A stretch of 64,000 nt of DNA from Pseudomonas sputi (GTDB taxonomy: Bacteria; Pseudomonadota; Gammaproteobacteria; Pseudomonadales; Pseudomonadaceae), in assembly GCF_021603585.1 (NCBI RefSeq), contig NZ_BQHI01000006.1, positions 62,001-126,000 of the forward strand. The letters are read 5' to 3'. Position numbers and translations under genes: made by a program. Numbering within the stretch: position 1 is the first letter of the stretch; every line of letters starts with the position of its first letter. Positions 37,672 through 48,959 of the stretch are shown here, piece by piece. Below the pieces are notes generated by a model, which saw only the letters and a list, made by a program, of their open reading frames with translations, made no database searches and was not told the DNA's origin.

Positions 37672-38465
37672 CTCAAGCTCAAGTTTCCAACGTCCAGAAC
37701 GGTCAGCCGCTGCTGGACATCCGTGGTTTGCACAAGCAATACGGCGCAGTCGAAGTGCTCAAGGGCGTCGACCTGAGCATGCAGCGCGGCAACGTGGTGA
37801 CGCTGATCGGCTCCAGCGGCTCGGGCAAGACCACGCTGCTGCGCTGCGTGAACATGCTCGAGGAATTCCAGGGCGGGCAGATCCTGCTCGACGGCGAATC
37901 CATCGGCTACGACGAACTCAACGGCAAACGCGTGCGCCATCCGGAAAAAGTCATCGCGCGCCATCGGGCGATGACCGGCATGGCGTTTCAGCAATTCAAC
38001 CTGTTCCCGCACCTCACCGCGCTGCAGAACGTCACGCTCGGCCTGCTCAAGGTGAAAAAGATGCACAAGGACGAGGCCGTGGCCCTGGCCGAAAAATGGC
38101 TGGAGCGGGTCGGCCTGCTGGAGCGGCGCAATCACTTTCCCGGCCAGTTGTCCGGCGGTCAGCAGCAGCGCGTGGCAATTGCCCGGGCGATTGCGATGAA
38201 CCCGAGCCTGATGCTGTTTGACGAAGTCACCTCGGCCCTCGACCCGGAATTGGTCGGTGAAGTGCTGAACGTCATCAAGGGCCTGGCCGAGGACGGCATG
38301 ACCATGTTGCTGGTGACCCACGAAATGCGTTTCGCCTTCGAGGTCTCGGACAAGATCGTTTTCATGAATCAGGGGCGTATCGAAGAGCAGGGGCCTCCCA
38401 AGGAACTGTTCGAGCGTCCTCAATCGCCGCGGCTGGCGGAATTTCTCAAAAGCACGCGGTTCTGA
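37668..38465 (+). CDS. Amino acid ABC transporter ATP-binding protein
   Basis: A 265-residue ATPase of the GlnQ/HisP type. Walker A is GSSGSGKTT near residue 45, the Q-loop is [20 protein letters not shown], the signature is LSGGQQQR, Walker B is [14 protein letters not shown], and the H-loop is VTHEM. It energises import by the two permeases before it and is coupled to the second by an ATGA overlap. The N-terminal ~20 residues ([20 protein letters not shown]) are a short extension. Confidence 0.95.
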   Translation: MTQAQVSNVQNGQPLLDIRGLHKQYGAVEVLKGVDLSMQRGNVVTLIGSSGSGKTTLLRCVNMLEEFQGGQILLDGESIGYDELNGKRVRHPEKVIARHRAMTGMAFQQFNLFPHLTALQNVTLGLLKVKKMHKDEAVALAEKWLERVGLLERRNHFPGQLSGGQQQRVAIARAIAMNPSLMLFDEVTSALDPELVGEVLNVIKGLAEDGMTMLLVTHEMRFAFEVSDKIVFMNQGRIEEQGPPKELFERPQSPRLAEFLKSTRF

Positions 38466-38496
38466 CTTTTCACTTTTTCAATCAGGAGAAACACCC

Positions 38497-38886
38497 ATGA
38501 GCATTACTCGTTACGGCACCGGCAGCACCGCCGCTGGCGGCCAGCCGCGCCCATTCGCCCGCGCCGTCGAGGCCGATGGCTGGCTGCACGTTTCCGGGCA
38601 GGTGCCGGCGGTGGATGGCGAGATCATTGTGGGCGGCATCGTCGAGCAGACGCACCAGACCATGAAGAACCTGATCGCGATTCTCGAAGAGGCCGGTTAT
38701 GGCCTGGAAGATGTGGTGCGTGCCGGCGTGTGGCTGGACGATCCGCGGGACTTCACCAGTTTCAACAAGGTCTTCGGCGAATACTTCAAGCCTGAACACG
38801 CACCGGCCCGGGCCTGTGTGCAGGCGAGCATGATGGTCGACTGCAAGGTCGAGATCGACTGCATTGCCTACAAGAAAAAGGCCTGA
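38497..38886 (+). CDS. RidA family enamine/imine deaminase
   Basis: A 129-residue protein of the RidA/YjgF/UK114 family. These small trimeric proteins hydrolyse reactive enamine/imine intermediates released by PLP-dependent dehydratases. The conserved arginine lies in PARACVQASMM, and VSGQVPAVDGEIIVGG with its following helix is typical. The start follows AGGAGAAACACCC. Its place between an amino-acid importer and a PLP deaminase fits a role in finishing the deamination reaction of this pathway. Confidence 0.9.
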   Translation: MSITRYGTGSTAAGGQPRPFARAVEADGWLHVSGQVPAVDGEIIVGGIVEQTHQTMKNLIAILEEAGYGLEDVVRAGVWLDDPRDFTSFNKVFGEYFKPEHAPARACVQASMMVDCKVEIDCIAYKKKA

Positions 38887-38896
38887 TCAGCACGCG

Positions 38897-39000
38897 GATC
38901 GTTCCCACGCTCTGCGTGGGAATGCCTCAAGGAACGCTCCGCGTTCCAAAGGACGCAGAGCGTCCCTGGCAGCATTCCCACCCGGAGCATGGGAACGATC
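38897..39000. repeat. 104-bp interspersed palindromic repeat
   Basis: The element begins GATCGTTCCCACGCTCTG and ends with the near-complement CGGAGCATGGGAACGATC. Further nested short palindromes inside (GGAACGCTCCGCGTTCC and GGACGCAGAGCGTCC) give a multi-stem structure. It belongs to a repeat family I recognise as widespread between genes in P. fluorescens-group genomes. It separates the transporter/RidA operon from the IclR gene. Confidence 0.75.
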
Positions 39001-39043
39001 TTTCGCGATAAACTCCCGGCACTTTGAATGGGGAACCACTGAA

Positions 39044-39808
39044 ATGACCGAAGACACCATCAAGCGCCGGGCACGCGGTCTGGACCGGGCGTTCGATATC
39101 CTCGATTTCCTCAAGGAAATCGGCCAGCCACTGCGCCCGAACGACATCGCCAACGGCATCGGCAGCCCGAAATCCACGGTCTACGAACTGGTGGCGTCGT
39201 TGCTCGAGCGGCGGATCCTGGAGCCGGTGGGCAAGGACGGTCACGTCTATCTCGGTCGTCAGTTGTACTTCCTCGGCCAGGCGCATTTGCGTCACTTCGA
39301 CCTCAGTCGCGAGGCCGATCACGCGCTGCAGGAGATCGTCAGCCAGACCCGGGAAACCGCGCAGATGTGTCTGCTCAACGGGCGCAAATACACGGTGGCG
39401 CTGATGAAGGAGGGCGAGCGGCATTTCCGCATTTCTTCCGATATCGGCGAGAACGCGCCGATCCCGTGGACGGCGTCCGGACGTTTGCTGCTGGCGCACT
39501 TGAGTGACCAGCAGATCAGCGATTTGATCGACCCCGACGACTTCATCCTGCCGGATGGCGAACGCCTGCCGATGGAGACCTTCCTGGCGGAAATCCGTCA
39601 GGCCGGCATTGACGGTTTCTTCTCCTTCGACAGTGTCGCCGACACCTTCACCCACTGCTTCGCCGCCCCGGTCAAAGACCCGACTGGCGTGGCCATCTGC
39701 ACCCTGTGCATCGTCGCCCCGCGCGCCGATGCCAAGACCCATTACAACGACTATCGCCGGGTCTTGATCGAGAGCGCCAACAGCCTCGCCCGGCGAATCA
39801 ACGAATAA
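39044..39808 (+). CDS. IclR family transcriptional regulator
   Basis: A 254-residue regulator. It has an N-terminal winged helix-turn-helix (about residues 12-75, with LRPNDIANGIGSPKSTVYELVASLLERR, read in parts) and a C-terminal IclR effector domain containing the conserved GENAPIPWTASGRLLLAHL and CTLCIVAP regions. The ATG at 39044 follows GGGGAA by 8 nt; an upstream in-frame start runs through the 104-bp repeat and is rejected. It probably controls the flanking transporter and deaminase genes; the palindrome at 35374-35413 is a candidate site. The ligand may be the substrate or the keto acid product. Confidence 0.9.
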   Translation: MTEDTIKRRARGLDRAFDILDFLKEIGQPLRPNDIANGIGSPKSTVYELVASLLERRILEPVGKDGHVYLGRQLYFLGQAHLRHFDLSREADHALQEIVSQTRETAQMCLLNGRKYTVALMKEGERHFRISSDIGENAPIPWTASGRLLLAHLSDQQISDLIDPDDFILPDGERLPMETFLAEIRQAGIDGFFSFDSVADTFTHCFAAPVKDPTGVAICTLCIVAPRADAKTHYNDYRRVLIESANSLARRINE

Positions 39809-39847
39809 CCGCGCCTGCCTGCGGGCGCGACTGTGAGGAGTTCGACC

Positions 39848-41068
39848 ATGACGACTGCCAACAACACTGCTGCCGTGGAAAAGGGTGACGCCGCTCTCGG
39901 CGCGCAACTGGTGCGTGACATCAGCCTGCCGGCGCTGGTGCTGCACCGCGAAGCGCTGGAGCACAACATCCGCTGGATGCAGAAGTTCGTCAGCGACAGC
40001 GGCGCCGAACTCGCGCCCCACGGCAAGACCAGCATGACCCCGGCGCTGTTTCGTCGTCAGCTCGACGCCGGCGCGTGGGGCATCACCCTGGCCAGCGCCA
40101 CCCAGACCCGCGCCGCCTATGCCCAAGGCGTGCGCCGGGTGTTGATGGCCAACCAACTGGTCGGTACGCCAAACATGGCGTTGATTGCCGACCTGTTGGC
40201 GGCCGATTCGGGCTTCGATTTCTATTGCATGGTCGATCACCCGGACAACGTCGCCGATCTGGGCGCTTACTTCGCGTCGCGCGGTGTGCGCCTGAACGTG
40301 ATGATCGAATACGGCGTGGTCGGCGGCCGTTGCGGTTGCCGCAGCGAGCAGGAAGTCATCGAACTGGCCAAGGCCATCGGCGCACAACCGGCGCTGGCTC
40401 TGACTGGTATCGAAGGTTACGAAGGCGTGATCCATGGCGATCACGCCGTCACCGGCATCCGTGAATTCGCCGCCTCGCTGGTACGCCTGGCCGTGCAGTT
40501 GCAGGACAGCGGCGCGTTCGCCATTGCCAAGCCGATCATCACTGCGTCGGGTTCGGCGTGGTACGACCTGATTGCCGAATCGTTCGAAGCGCAGAACGCT
40601 GGCGGGCGTTTCCTCAGCGTGTTGCGTCCTGGCAGTTATGTGGCGCACGACCATGGTATCTACAAAGAAGCGCAGTGCTGCGTGCTCGACCGTCGCAGCG
40701 ACCTGCACGAAGGCTTGCGCCCGGCGCTGGAAGTCTGGGCCCACGTGCAATCGATGCCGGAGCCAGGGTTTGCGGTGATTGCCCTGGGCAAGCGTGACGT
40801 GGCGTTCGATGCCGGGATGCCGGTGCCGTTGCTGCGTTACAAGGCCGGTGTGCTGCCGGCGGTGGGCGATGATGTTGGCGCCTGCAAGGTGACGGCGGTG
40901 ATGGACCAGCACGCGTTCATGACCGTGGCGCCGGGCGTGGAGTTGCGCGTGGGCGACATCATTTCCTTTGGCACTTCGCACCCGTGCCTGACCTTCGACA
41001 AGTGGCGCGTGGGGCTGCTGGTGGACGAGCAACTGTCGGTGATCGAAACCATGGAAACCTGTTTCTGA
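39848..41068 (+). CDS. DSD1-fold PLP amino acid deaminase (candidate D-glucosaminate dehydratase)
   Basis: A 406-residue PLP enzyme of the D-threonine aldolase/D-serine dehydratase (alanine racemase-like barrel) family. The Schiff-base lysine is in APHGKTSMTP near residue 60. The C-terminal metal-binding His/Cys pair is visible in GTSHPCLTFDKW near residue 378. Members deaminate or cleave D-configured beta-hydroxy amino acids in a metal-assisted reaction. The next gene encodes a KDG-kinase-like protein, so the likely substrate is one whose deamination gives 2-keto-3-deoxygluconate, that is D-glucosaminate. That specific role is inferred from context. The gene overlaps the kinase by 1 nt (TGATG). 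Confidence 0.85.
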   Translation: MTTANNTAAVEKGDAALGAQLVRDISLPALVLHREALEHNIRWMQKFVSDSGAELAPHGKTSMTPALFRRQLDAGAWGITLASATQTRAAYAQGVRRVLMANQLVGTPNMALIADLLAADSGFDFYCMVDHPDNVADLGAYFASRGVRLNVMIEYGVVGGRCGCRSEQEVIELAKAIGAQPALALTGIEGYEGVIHGDHAVTGIREFAASLVRLAVQLQDSGAFAIAKPIITASGSAWYDLIAESFEAQNAGGRFLSVLRPGSYVAHDHGIYKEAQCCVLDRRSDLHEGLRPALEVWAHVQSMPEPGFAVIALGKRDVAFDAGMPVPLLRYKAGVLPAVGDDVGACKVTAVMDQHAFMTVAPGVELRVGDIISFGTSHPCLTFDKWRVGLLVDEQLSVIETMETCF

Positions 41069-42003
41069 TGAGCGCGCTCAGTCCTTTGGGTCCGAACACC
41101 CCGCGCATCGCCTTGATCGGCGAATGCATGATCGAACTCCAGCAACGTGCCGATGGCAGTCTGCAGCAGAGCTTTGGCGGTGACACGTTGAACACGGCGG
41201 TGTATTTGTCCCGCGCCATGGGCGACAAGGCGCAGGTCGATTACGTCACGGCGCTGGGGGACGATAACTTCAGTGATGCGATGTGCCGCAGCTGGGCCGA
41301 TGAAAACATTGGCCTGGATCTGGTCCAGCGCCTGCCCGGTCGATTGCCGGGTTTGTATTGCATCCAGACCGACGCTGCCGGGGAGCGCCGCTTCCTTTAC
41401 TGGCGCAACGAAGCCGCCGTGCGCGACTGCTTCACCACGCCGGCGGCTGCGCCGATTCTGGCGGCGCTACCGGATTACGACGTGCTGTATTTCAGCGGTA
41501 TCACGCTGGCGGTACTTGGTGCACAGGGTCGGGAAAAGCTGATCGAGACCTTGATCGAAGCCCGTCAGCGTGATGCGCGAATCGTCTTCGACAACAACTA
41601 TCGTCCACGCCTGTGGCCTTCAGTGGAGGAGGCGCGGGCGGCCTATCGCAGCGTCCTGCCCCATGTCGATCTGGCGTTGCTGACGGTGGACGACGAGCAG
41701 GCGCTGTTCCATTTCGAAGACTGTGATGCGGTGTTTGAGGCGTACGCGCAGATCGGCACGTCGGAAGTGGTGCTCAAACGCGGCGCCGAAGCCTGTCTGA
41801 TCCGTTGCGACGGGGAAGCGTTTGAAGTGCCGGCGCAGAAGGTCGAGAAGGTGGTGGACACCACGGCGGCAGGGGATTCGTTCAGTGCGGCGTATCTGGC
41901 CAGTCGTTTGTCCGGCGCAAGCCCGGCGCAGGCGGCGGAGGCGGGGCACCGGTTGGCGAGTCAGGTCATTCAAGTGCCTGGTGCGCTGATCCCCAAGGAT
42001 TGA
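41068..42003 (+). CDS. PfkB family sugar kinase, 2-keto-3-deoxygluconate kinase-like
   Basis: A 311-residue ribokinase-family kinase. The N-terminal substrate-binding motif is FGGDTLNTAVYLSRAMG, and the C-terminal signature DTTAAGDSFSAAYLA (near residue 265) carries the catalytic Asp. The sequence resembles KdgK, which phosphorylates 2-keto-3-deoxygluconate to the Entner-Doudoroff intermediate KDPG. The start MSALSPLGPNTPRIALIG overlaps the deaminase stop. Substrate assignment rests on similarity and on linkage to the deaminase. Confidence 0.85.
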   Translation: MSALSPLGPNTPRIALIGECMIELQQRADGSLQQSFGGDTLNTAVYLSRAMGDKAQVDYVTALGDDNFSDAMCRSWADENIGLDLVQRLPGRLPGLYCIQTDAAGERRFLYWRNEAAVRDCFTTPAAAPILAALPDYDVLYFSGITLAVLGAQGREKLIETLIEARQRDARIVFDNNYRPRLWPSVEEARAAYRSVLPHVDLALLTVDDEQALFHFEDCDAVFEAYAQIGTSEVVLKRGAEACLIRCDGEAFEVPAQKVEKVVDTTAAGDSFSAAYLASRLSGASPAQAAEAGHRLASQVIQVPGALIPKD

Positions 42004-42010
42004 TTCCGAT

Positions 42011-42045
42011 CCCTGAAGGCGCTGCCGAAACTCGCGCCTTCAGGG
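42011..42045. terminator. Bidirectional hairpin between kinase and parvulin genes
   Basis: A perfect 12-bp stem (CCCTGAAGGCGC with GCGCCTTCAGGG) and an 11-nt loop lie between two convergent stop codons. No strong T-tract is present. Confidence 0.5.
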
Positions 42046-42052
42046 CGCTGGA

Positions 42053-42328
42053 TCAGTCGCGGTAAAACATCTGCACCAGGTGATAGCCAAATTTGCTCTT
42101 GATCGGCCCATGCACGGTGCGCAGCGGTTTCTTGAAAATCACCGCGTCGATCGCACCGACCATTTGCCCCGGCCGTACCTCCCCCAGATCGCCGCCGCGC
42201 TTGCCGGACGGGCAGGTCGAAAACTTCTTCGCCAGCACGTCGAACGCTTCACCGTTGGCGATGCGTTGTTTGAGTTTTTCAGCCTCTTCGGCGGTTTTCA
42301 CCAGAATGTGGCGGGCTTGGGCTTTCAT
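42053..42328 (-). CDS. Parvulin-type peptidyl-prolyl isomerase (PpiC-like)
   Basis: A 91-residue single-domain parvulin. It carries the family motifs ARHILVKTAEEAEKLKQRI, FSTCPSGKRGGDLGEVRPGQMV and SKFGYHLVQMF, and has no signal peptide, like cytoplasmic E. coli PpiC. It catalyses cis/trans isomerisation of prolyl bonds in folding proteins. A paralogue lies at 57755-58036. Its neighbours are unrelated and it is probably transcribed alone. Confidence 0.92.
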   Translation of the reverse strand: MKAQARHILVKTAEEAEKLKQRIANGEAFDVLAKKFSTCPSGKRGGDLGEVRPGQMVGAIDAVIFKKPLRTVHGPIKSKFGYHLVQMFYRD

Positions 42329-42378
42329 CGTGCAATACCTGTAACGGGGTGACGGCGGGGCGCGGATTATGCCTCAAG

Positions 42379-44916
42379 TCACGGGGTTTGGCTGATCATC
42401 GTGCGGATCTTGCCGGCCAGTTGCTCGATGGAAAACGGCTTGGCGACCATGTCCATGCCGTCCTCGAGGAAGCCTTGGCGCTCGGCGGCCTTCTGCGCGT
42501 AACCGGTCATGAACAACACTTTGAGCCCCGGACGGTGCTGGCGGGCGATCTCCGCCATTTGTCGGCCATTCATGCCCGGCAGGCCGACGTCGGTCACCAG
42601 CAGGTCAACCCGCAGGTCGGACTCCAGCAACGGCAGGGCACTCTTGGCGTCTTCGGCCTCATGGGCGCGATAACCCAGCTCCTTGAGCAGGTCCATCACC
42701 AGCATGCGCACCGCCGGATCGTCTTCGACCACCACTACCGTTTCACCGGTCGCAGGGGTGGGCGTCTCGCTGACCGTTTCCACCAATGGCTGCTCAGGTT
42801 CCGGCGCATGGAGGCGCGGCAAGTACAGCCGCACACAGGTGCCCTGGCCAGGCAGGCTGTCGAGGCTGACGTGTCCACCCGATTGCTGGGCAAAGCCATA
42901 AATCATCGATAACCCGAGCCCGGTGCCTTGCCCGATGGGTTTGGTCGTAAAGAACGGATCGAACGCCTTCGAACGCACCGAAGGTGTCATGCCGGTACCG
43001 TTGTCGCTCACCGCCAGCATCAGATAATCACCGGCCTTGACCGGCTCGAGGGTGGTGATGTCGCTGCCGTCGAGGTAGACGTTGGCCGTTTCGATCAGCA
43101 GCTCACCACCGTCGGGCATGGCGTCGCGGGCGTTGATCACCAGGTTGAGCAGGGCGTTTTCCAGCTGACTGACGTCAGTGCTGACCGGCCATACGTTGTC
43201 GGCCAGACGCAGCGTGAGTTCGATCGGATCACCCTTGGTTCGACGGATCAGGTCCTCCAGCGAACGGACCAGCTCGTTGACGTCGAGGGTCTTGCGATCC
43301 AGCGACTGGCGCCGGGAGAAGGCCAGCAGACGGTGGGTCAGCGCGGCTGCACGGTTGGCCGAAGACACTGCGGCGTCAGTGAAGCGGCCGATCTCATCGG
43401 TGCGACCACTGGCGATGTAACGTTGCATCAGGTCGAGGCTGCCGATGATGCCGGTGAGCATGTTGTTGAAGTCATGGGCGATGCCACCGGTGAGCTGGCC
43501 GACCGCTTCCATTTTCTGCGCGTGACGCAGGGCGTCTTCGGCACGCTCGCGTTCGAACATCTCGTTCTGCAAACGCTGGTTGGCCTTGGCCAGTTGTTCG
43601 GTGCGCGCACTCACCCGTTCCTCAAGGGTTTCGTTGAGGTTGCGCAGGGCTTCTTCGGTTTTTTTACGTTCAGTCTCGTCGATCACGAAGATGTAGAAAC
43701 CGTTCACCGCGCCGTCCGCGCCGTGGCGCGGCAAGTAGTTCATCAGGGCATGCCGCTGACTGCCGTCACGGTGCGGCGTGTACAGGCTGAACGAGCAGGG
43801 GCGACCGGCCAGGGCTTCGGCGATGTAAGGCGCCCGCAGGAAATAGGCCTCTTCGCCGATCACGTCGCGAATCGTGCGGCCGTACAGCTCCTGGGGGGTC
43901 AAACCGAACCAGTCCAGATACGCAGCGTTGTTCAGGCGAAAGCGTTCTTCGTGGTCGACATAGCTGATCAGGATCGGCATGGCGTTGATGATCAGTTGCA
44001 GCTCGGTCTGACTTTGCCGCAGCGCCTGTTCGGTGTGTTTGCGTTCAGTCAGATCCAGCGCAGCGCCGAGAAAACGCACCGGCCGGCCATGATGATCCTT
44101 ATAGCAACGCCCACGGGCGAACACCCAGCGCAGCTCGCCATTGGCTTGCAGCAGGCGGTATTCCTCGGCGTATTCGGTACCGTGGGTGATGCAATGCTTG
44201 ATACTGCGGGCGATCATCGCGCGGTCTTCGGGGTGCACGCCCTGCAGATACTCGCTGATGGGTAACTGACCGGCCAGCGCCGGATCGACCCCATGCAACT
44301 GGGCGAAATGCGCGTCGGCAATAAAGCGGTCTTCGCCGATGTCCCAATCCCAGGTACCAACTGCATCGGTGGCCGCCAGTGCCAGTTGCAGGCGTTCTTC
44401 GCTTTGACGCTGGGCCTTGAGGCTGTCTTCGGAGCGCTGCTGCAGTTCCAGGGCAATTCGTCGGCGCTCGTTGGTTTCGATGGCGGTGACCAGAATGCCG
44501 GCCACTTGCGCGCTTTCGTCGCGGATCGGGCTGTAGGTCAGGTCAAGCCAGAAGTCGGACTCCTTGCCGTCCCGTTGCAGGGTGAAGCGACGTTCGCTGT
44601 AGGTTCGTACCTGTCCTTGTAGGACGGCGCTGTAAATCGGGTCGGTAAAGTCTCGAAGTTCCGGCCATATCAGGTGCGCCGGTTGTCCGAAAGCATGTGG
44701 ATGCTTGTTGCCGGCCAGCAACGCGAAACCGTCGTTGTAGATCTGGGTCAGTTGCGGACCCCATAACAGCAGCATCGGCATTGGCGAGTGAATCACGATG
44801 TCCACCGCGGTGCGCAGGCTCTGTGGCCAGGTGCCGGGCGCGCCCAGCGGGCTGCGGCTCCAGTCGGTGCGGGCAATCAATGCCTGGGCGTCGTTGGTGT
44901 TCGGTACAGCGTTCAT
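42379..44916 (-). CDS. Hybrid sensor histidine kinase with PAS domains and receiver
   Basis: An 845-residue cytoplasmic-type hybrid kinase. Three PAS/PAC segments occupy about residues 20-430. A short coiled stretch ([19 protein letters not shown]) leads to a HisKA domain with phospho-acceptor His near 481 ([14 protein letters not shown]). The HATPase follows with N-box [14 protein letters not shown] and G-boxes DNGTGM and GQGTGLGLS. The C-terminal receiver has its Asp near 775 ([13 protein letters not shown]). No transmembrane segment is seen, so the cue is intracellular. The ATG at 44916 is preceded by a GTG also in frame. No cognate regulator is adjacent. Confidence 0.9.
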   Translation of the reverse strand: MNAVPNTNDAQALIARTDWSRSPLGAPGTWPQSLRTAVDIVIHSPMPMLLLWGPQLTQIYNDGFALLAGNKHPHAFGQPAHLIWPELRDFTDPIYSAVLQGQVRTYSERRFTLQRDGKESDFWLDLTYSPIRDESAQVAGILVTAIETNERRRIALELQQRSEDSLKAQRQSEERLQLALAATDAVGTWDWDIGEDRFIADAHFAQLHGVDPALAGQLPISEYLQGVHPEDRAMIARSIKHCITHGTEYAEEYRLLQANGELRWVFARGRCYKDHHGRPVRFLGAALDLTERKHTEQALRQSQTELQLIINAMPILISYVDHEERFRLNNAAYLDWFGLTPQELYGRTIRDVIGEEAYFLRAPYIAEALAGRPCSFSLYTPHRDGSQRHALMNYLPRHGADGAVNGFYIFVIDETERKKTEEALRNLNETLEERVSARTEQLAKANQRLQNEMFERERAEDALRHAQKMEAVGQLTGGIAHDFNNMLTGIIGSLDLMQRYIASGRTDEIGRFTDAAVSSANRAAALTHRLLAFSRRQSLDRKTLDVNELVRSLEDLIRRTKGDPIELTLRLADNVWPVSTDVSQLENALLNLVINARDAMPDGGELLIETANVYLDGSDITTLEPVKAGDYLMLAVSDNGTGMTPSVRSKAFDPFFTTKPIGQGTGLGLSMIYGFAQQSGGHVSLDSLPGQGTCVRLYLPRLHAPEPEQPLVETVSETPTPATGETVVVVEDDPAVRMLVMDLLKELGYRAHEAEDAKSALPLLESDLRVDLLVTDVGLPGMNGRQMAEIARQHRPGLKVLFMTGYAQKAAERQGFLEDGMDMVAKPFSIEQLAGKIRTMISQTP

Positions 44917-45043
44917 CACATCAATCCTGGGCGTCAGTCGGTGAGGCGGCGTCTACTATCCTAGTGCGGTAGACGCTGTAAGGCCCGTCGCGTCACCAGA
45001 CACGGCCTTATGTTCATTGAAAGCTTCGCAGGTGCTTTTGGCC

Positions 45044-46153
45044 ATGGAAATCGACGCACTGCTCAAACAACTGGCGAGCCGTCACGGTTCGGATCTGTTC
45101 CTGTCCACGGGCGCGCCCCCCAGCGCGCGGTTCGATGGGGTGCTGACACCGTTGAGCGAGCAGCCCTTCAAGCCCGGTGAGGTGGCCAGTATTGCCGCCT
45201 CCCTGATGGACGCCGAACAACGCCGGGAGTTCGACCGGGACCTGGAAATGAACCTGGCGATTTCCCGCACCGGGATCGGCCGCTTCCGGGTCAATATTTT
45301 CAAACAACGCAACGACGTGTCGATCGTGATCCGCAACGTCAAACTCGACATTCCCCGGTTCGAAGACCTGAAGCTGCCGTCGGTGCTGCTCGAATCGGTG
45401 ATGTTGAAGCAAGGCCTGATCCTGTTCGTCGGCGCCACCGACTCGGGAAAGTCCACGTCGCTGGCGGCACTGATCGACCATCGTAATCGCCACAGCAGCG
45501 GACACATCATCACCATTGAAGACCCGGTGGAATACATCCATCGCCACAAAAAGTCGATCATCAACCAGCGCGAAGTCGGGGTCGATACCCGCAGCTTTCA
45601 CGCTGCGCTCAAGAACACCCTGCGCCAGGCCCCGGACGTGGTGCTGATCGGCGAGATCCGTGACCGCGAGACCATGGAGCATGCGCTGGCCTTCGCCGAA
45701 ACCGGGCATCTGGTCCTGTCGACATTGCACGCCAACAACGCCAATCAGGCGCTGGACCGGATCATCAATTTCTTTCCCGAAGAGCGTCGGCCGCAGCTAT
45801 TGCATGCCTTGGGCAATCATCTCAAGACGTTCGTCTCGCAGCGTCTGGTGCGAACCCGGGACGGTCAGCGACGGGCTGCCGCCGAGGTGATGCTCGGTAC
45901 GCCGACCATTGCCGACCTGATCCGGCGCAATGATTTTGGTGAGTTGAAAACCATCATGGAAAAGTCGGCGGAGCTGGGCATGCAGACCTTTGACGGTGCA
46001 CTGTTCGCGTTGGTGGCAGAAGGGGTGATCGATGAAGATGAGGCCCTGAAAAATGCAGATTCGGTGAACAACCTGCGTCTGCGCCTGAAGCTGCACGTCG
46101 ATACCCTGCCGTCCCCACCGCCATCGACCGGCGAGTGGGGACTGATGGACTGA
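45044..46153 (+). CDS. PilT/PilU-like type IV pilus retraction ATPase
   Basis: A 369-residue secretion ATPase closest to PilU by motif pattern. Walker A is GATDSGKSTS near residue 131, with Asp where Gly or Thr is common. The Asp and His boxes are visible (HIITIEDPVEYIH, VGVDTRSFHAALKNTLRQAPD, TGHLVLSTLHANNANQALDR). The start MEIDALLKQLASRHGSDLFLS resembles the family N-terminus; a start nine codons upstream is less likely. It is not beside pilT or yggS, so it is probably an extra paralogue. It acts at the cytoplasmic base of type IV pili. Confidence 0.85.
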   Translation: MEIDALLKQLASRHGSDLFLSTGAPPSARFDGVLTPLSEQPFKPGEVASIAASLMDAEQRREFDRDLEMNLAISRTGIGRFRVNIFKQRNDVSIVIRNVKLDIPRFEDLKLPSVLLESVMLKQGLILFVGATDSGKSTSLAALIDHRNRHSSGHIITIEDPVEYIHRHKKSIINQREVGVDTRSFHAALKNTLRQAPDVVLIGEIRDRETMEHALAFAETGHLVLSTLHANNANQALDRIINFFPEERRPQLLHALGNHLKTFVSQRLVRTRDGQRRAAAEVMLGTPTIADLIRRNDFGELKTIMEKSAELGMQTFDGALFALVAEGVIDEDEALKNADSVNNLRLRLKLHVDTLPSPPPSTGEWGLMD

Positions 46154-46159
46154 CAGGTT

Positions 46160-48115
<1,956 letters not shown>

Positions 48116-48142
48116 GGTTTGCCTCTTATTGTTGGTCAGAAA

Positions 48143-48164
48143 GCTCCCACGACCGCGTGGGAGC
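48143..48164 (-). other. Hairpin between dehydrogenase and synthetase genes
   Basis: GCTCCCACG and CGTGGGAGC form a 9-bp perfect stem with a 4-nt loop. It resembles the core of the genome's REP sequences and may be a decayed REP or an mRNA-stabilising hairpin within the operon. Confidence 0.5.
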
Positions 48165-48178
48165 GATCAGTTGCAAGC

Positions 48179-48952
48179 TTATTGCGCCAGCCACCCGCCA
48201 TCGATGTTCCAGGCGGCGCCACGTACCTGGCTGCCGGCCTCGCTGCACAGAAACAGCACCAGTTCACCCAGATGCGCGGGCGTGACGAACGCCAGCGACG
48301 GTTGTTTCTCGGCCAACAGGTCGTGTTGCGCCTGCTGTGGATCGACGCCCTTGGCCGCGCGATCGTCGATCTGCTTCTGCACCAGCGGCGTCAGTACCCA
48401 GCCCGGGCAGATGGCGTTGCAGGTGACGTTGCTGGCAGCGGTCTCCAGGCCAACCACCTTGGTCAGGCCGATCACCCCATGCTTGGCCGCCACATACGCG
48501 GCTTTGCCGGTGGAGCCGACCAGGCCGTGCACCGAGGCGATGTTGACGATCCGCCCCCAGCCCTTGGCGCGCATGCCCGGCAAACTCAGGCGAGTGCTGT
48601 GAAACACCGACGACAGGTTGATCGCGATGATCGAATCCCAGCGTTCCACCGGAAACTCTTCAACCGCCGCGACGTGCTGGATGCCGGCGTTGTTGACCAG
48701 AATGTCCACGCCGCCGAACTCGCGCTCGGCGTAGGCGATCATGTCGGCGATCTGCGCCGGGTCGCTGACGTCCGCCGGGTGATGGCCGACCTTGCCGCCG
48801 AACTGCGCGACTTCGGCAATCACCTTGGAGGCATCGCCAAAACCGTTGAGGATCAGGTTGGCGCCAGCCTTGGCCAGCGTCAGCGCAATGCCAAGCCCGA
48901 TGCCGCTGGTGGAGCCGGTAACCAGTGCGGTCTTGCCGGAGAGAGTCGTCAT
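48179..48952 (-). CDS. D-3-hydroxybutyrate dehydrogenase
   Basis: A 257-residue short-chain dehydrogenase that oxidises D-3-hydroxybutyrate to acetoacetate with NAD+. The cofactor motif TGSTSGIGLGIA and NNAG are present. The catalytic triad is visible as Ser in NIASVHGL and Tyr/Lys in AAYVAAKHG. The C-terminal substrate lid region and GAAWNIDGGWLAQ end are as in known enzymes. The start MTTLSGKTALVTG lies 7 bp after the permease gene. It belongs to the operon that starts at the sigma-54 promoter. Confidence 0.94.
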   Translation of the reverse strand: MTTLSGKTALVTGSTSGIGLGIALTLAKAGANLILNGFGDASKVIAEVAQFGGKVGHHPADVSDPAQIADMIAYAEREFGGVDILVNNAGIQHVAAVEEFPVERWDSIIAINLSSVFHSTRLSLPGMRAKGWGRIVNIASVHGLVGSTGKAAYVAAKHGVIGLTKVVGLETAASNVTCNAICPGWVLTPLVQKQIDDRAAKGVDPQQAQHDLLAEKQPSLAFVTPAHLGELVLFLCSEAGSQVRGAAWNIDGGWLAQ

Positions 48953-48959
48953 CAATACC

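Noticed and set aside
38897-39000. CRISPR-like or insertion sequence ends
   Set aside because: The palindromes form one interspersed repeat with no spacers and no transposase.
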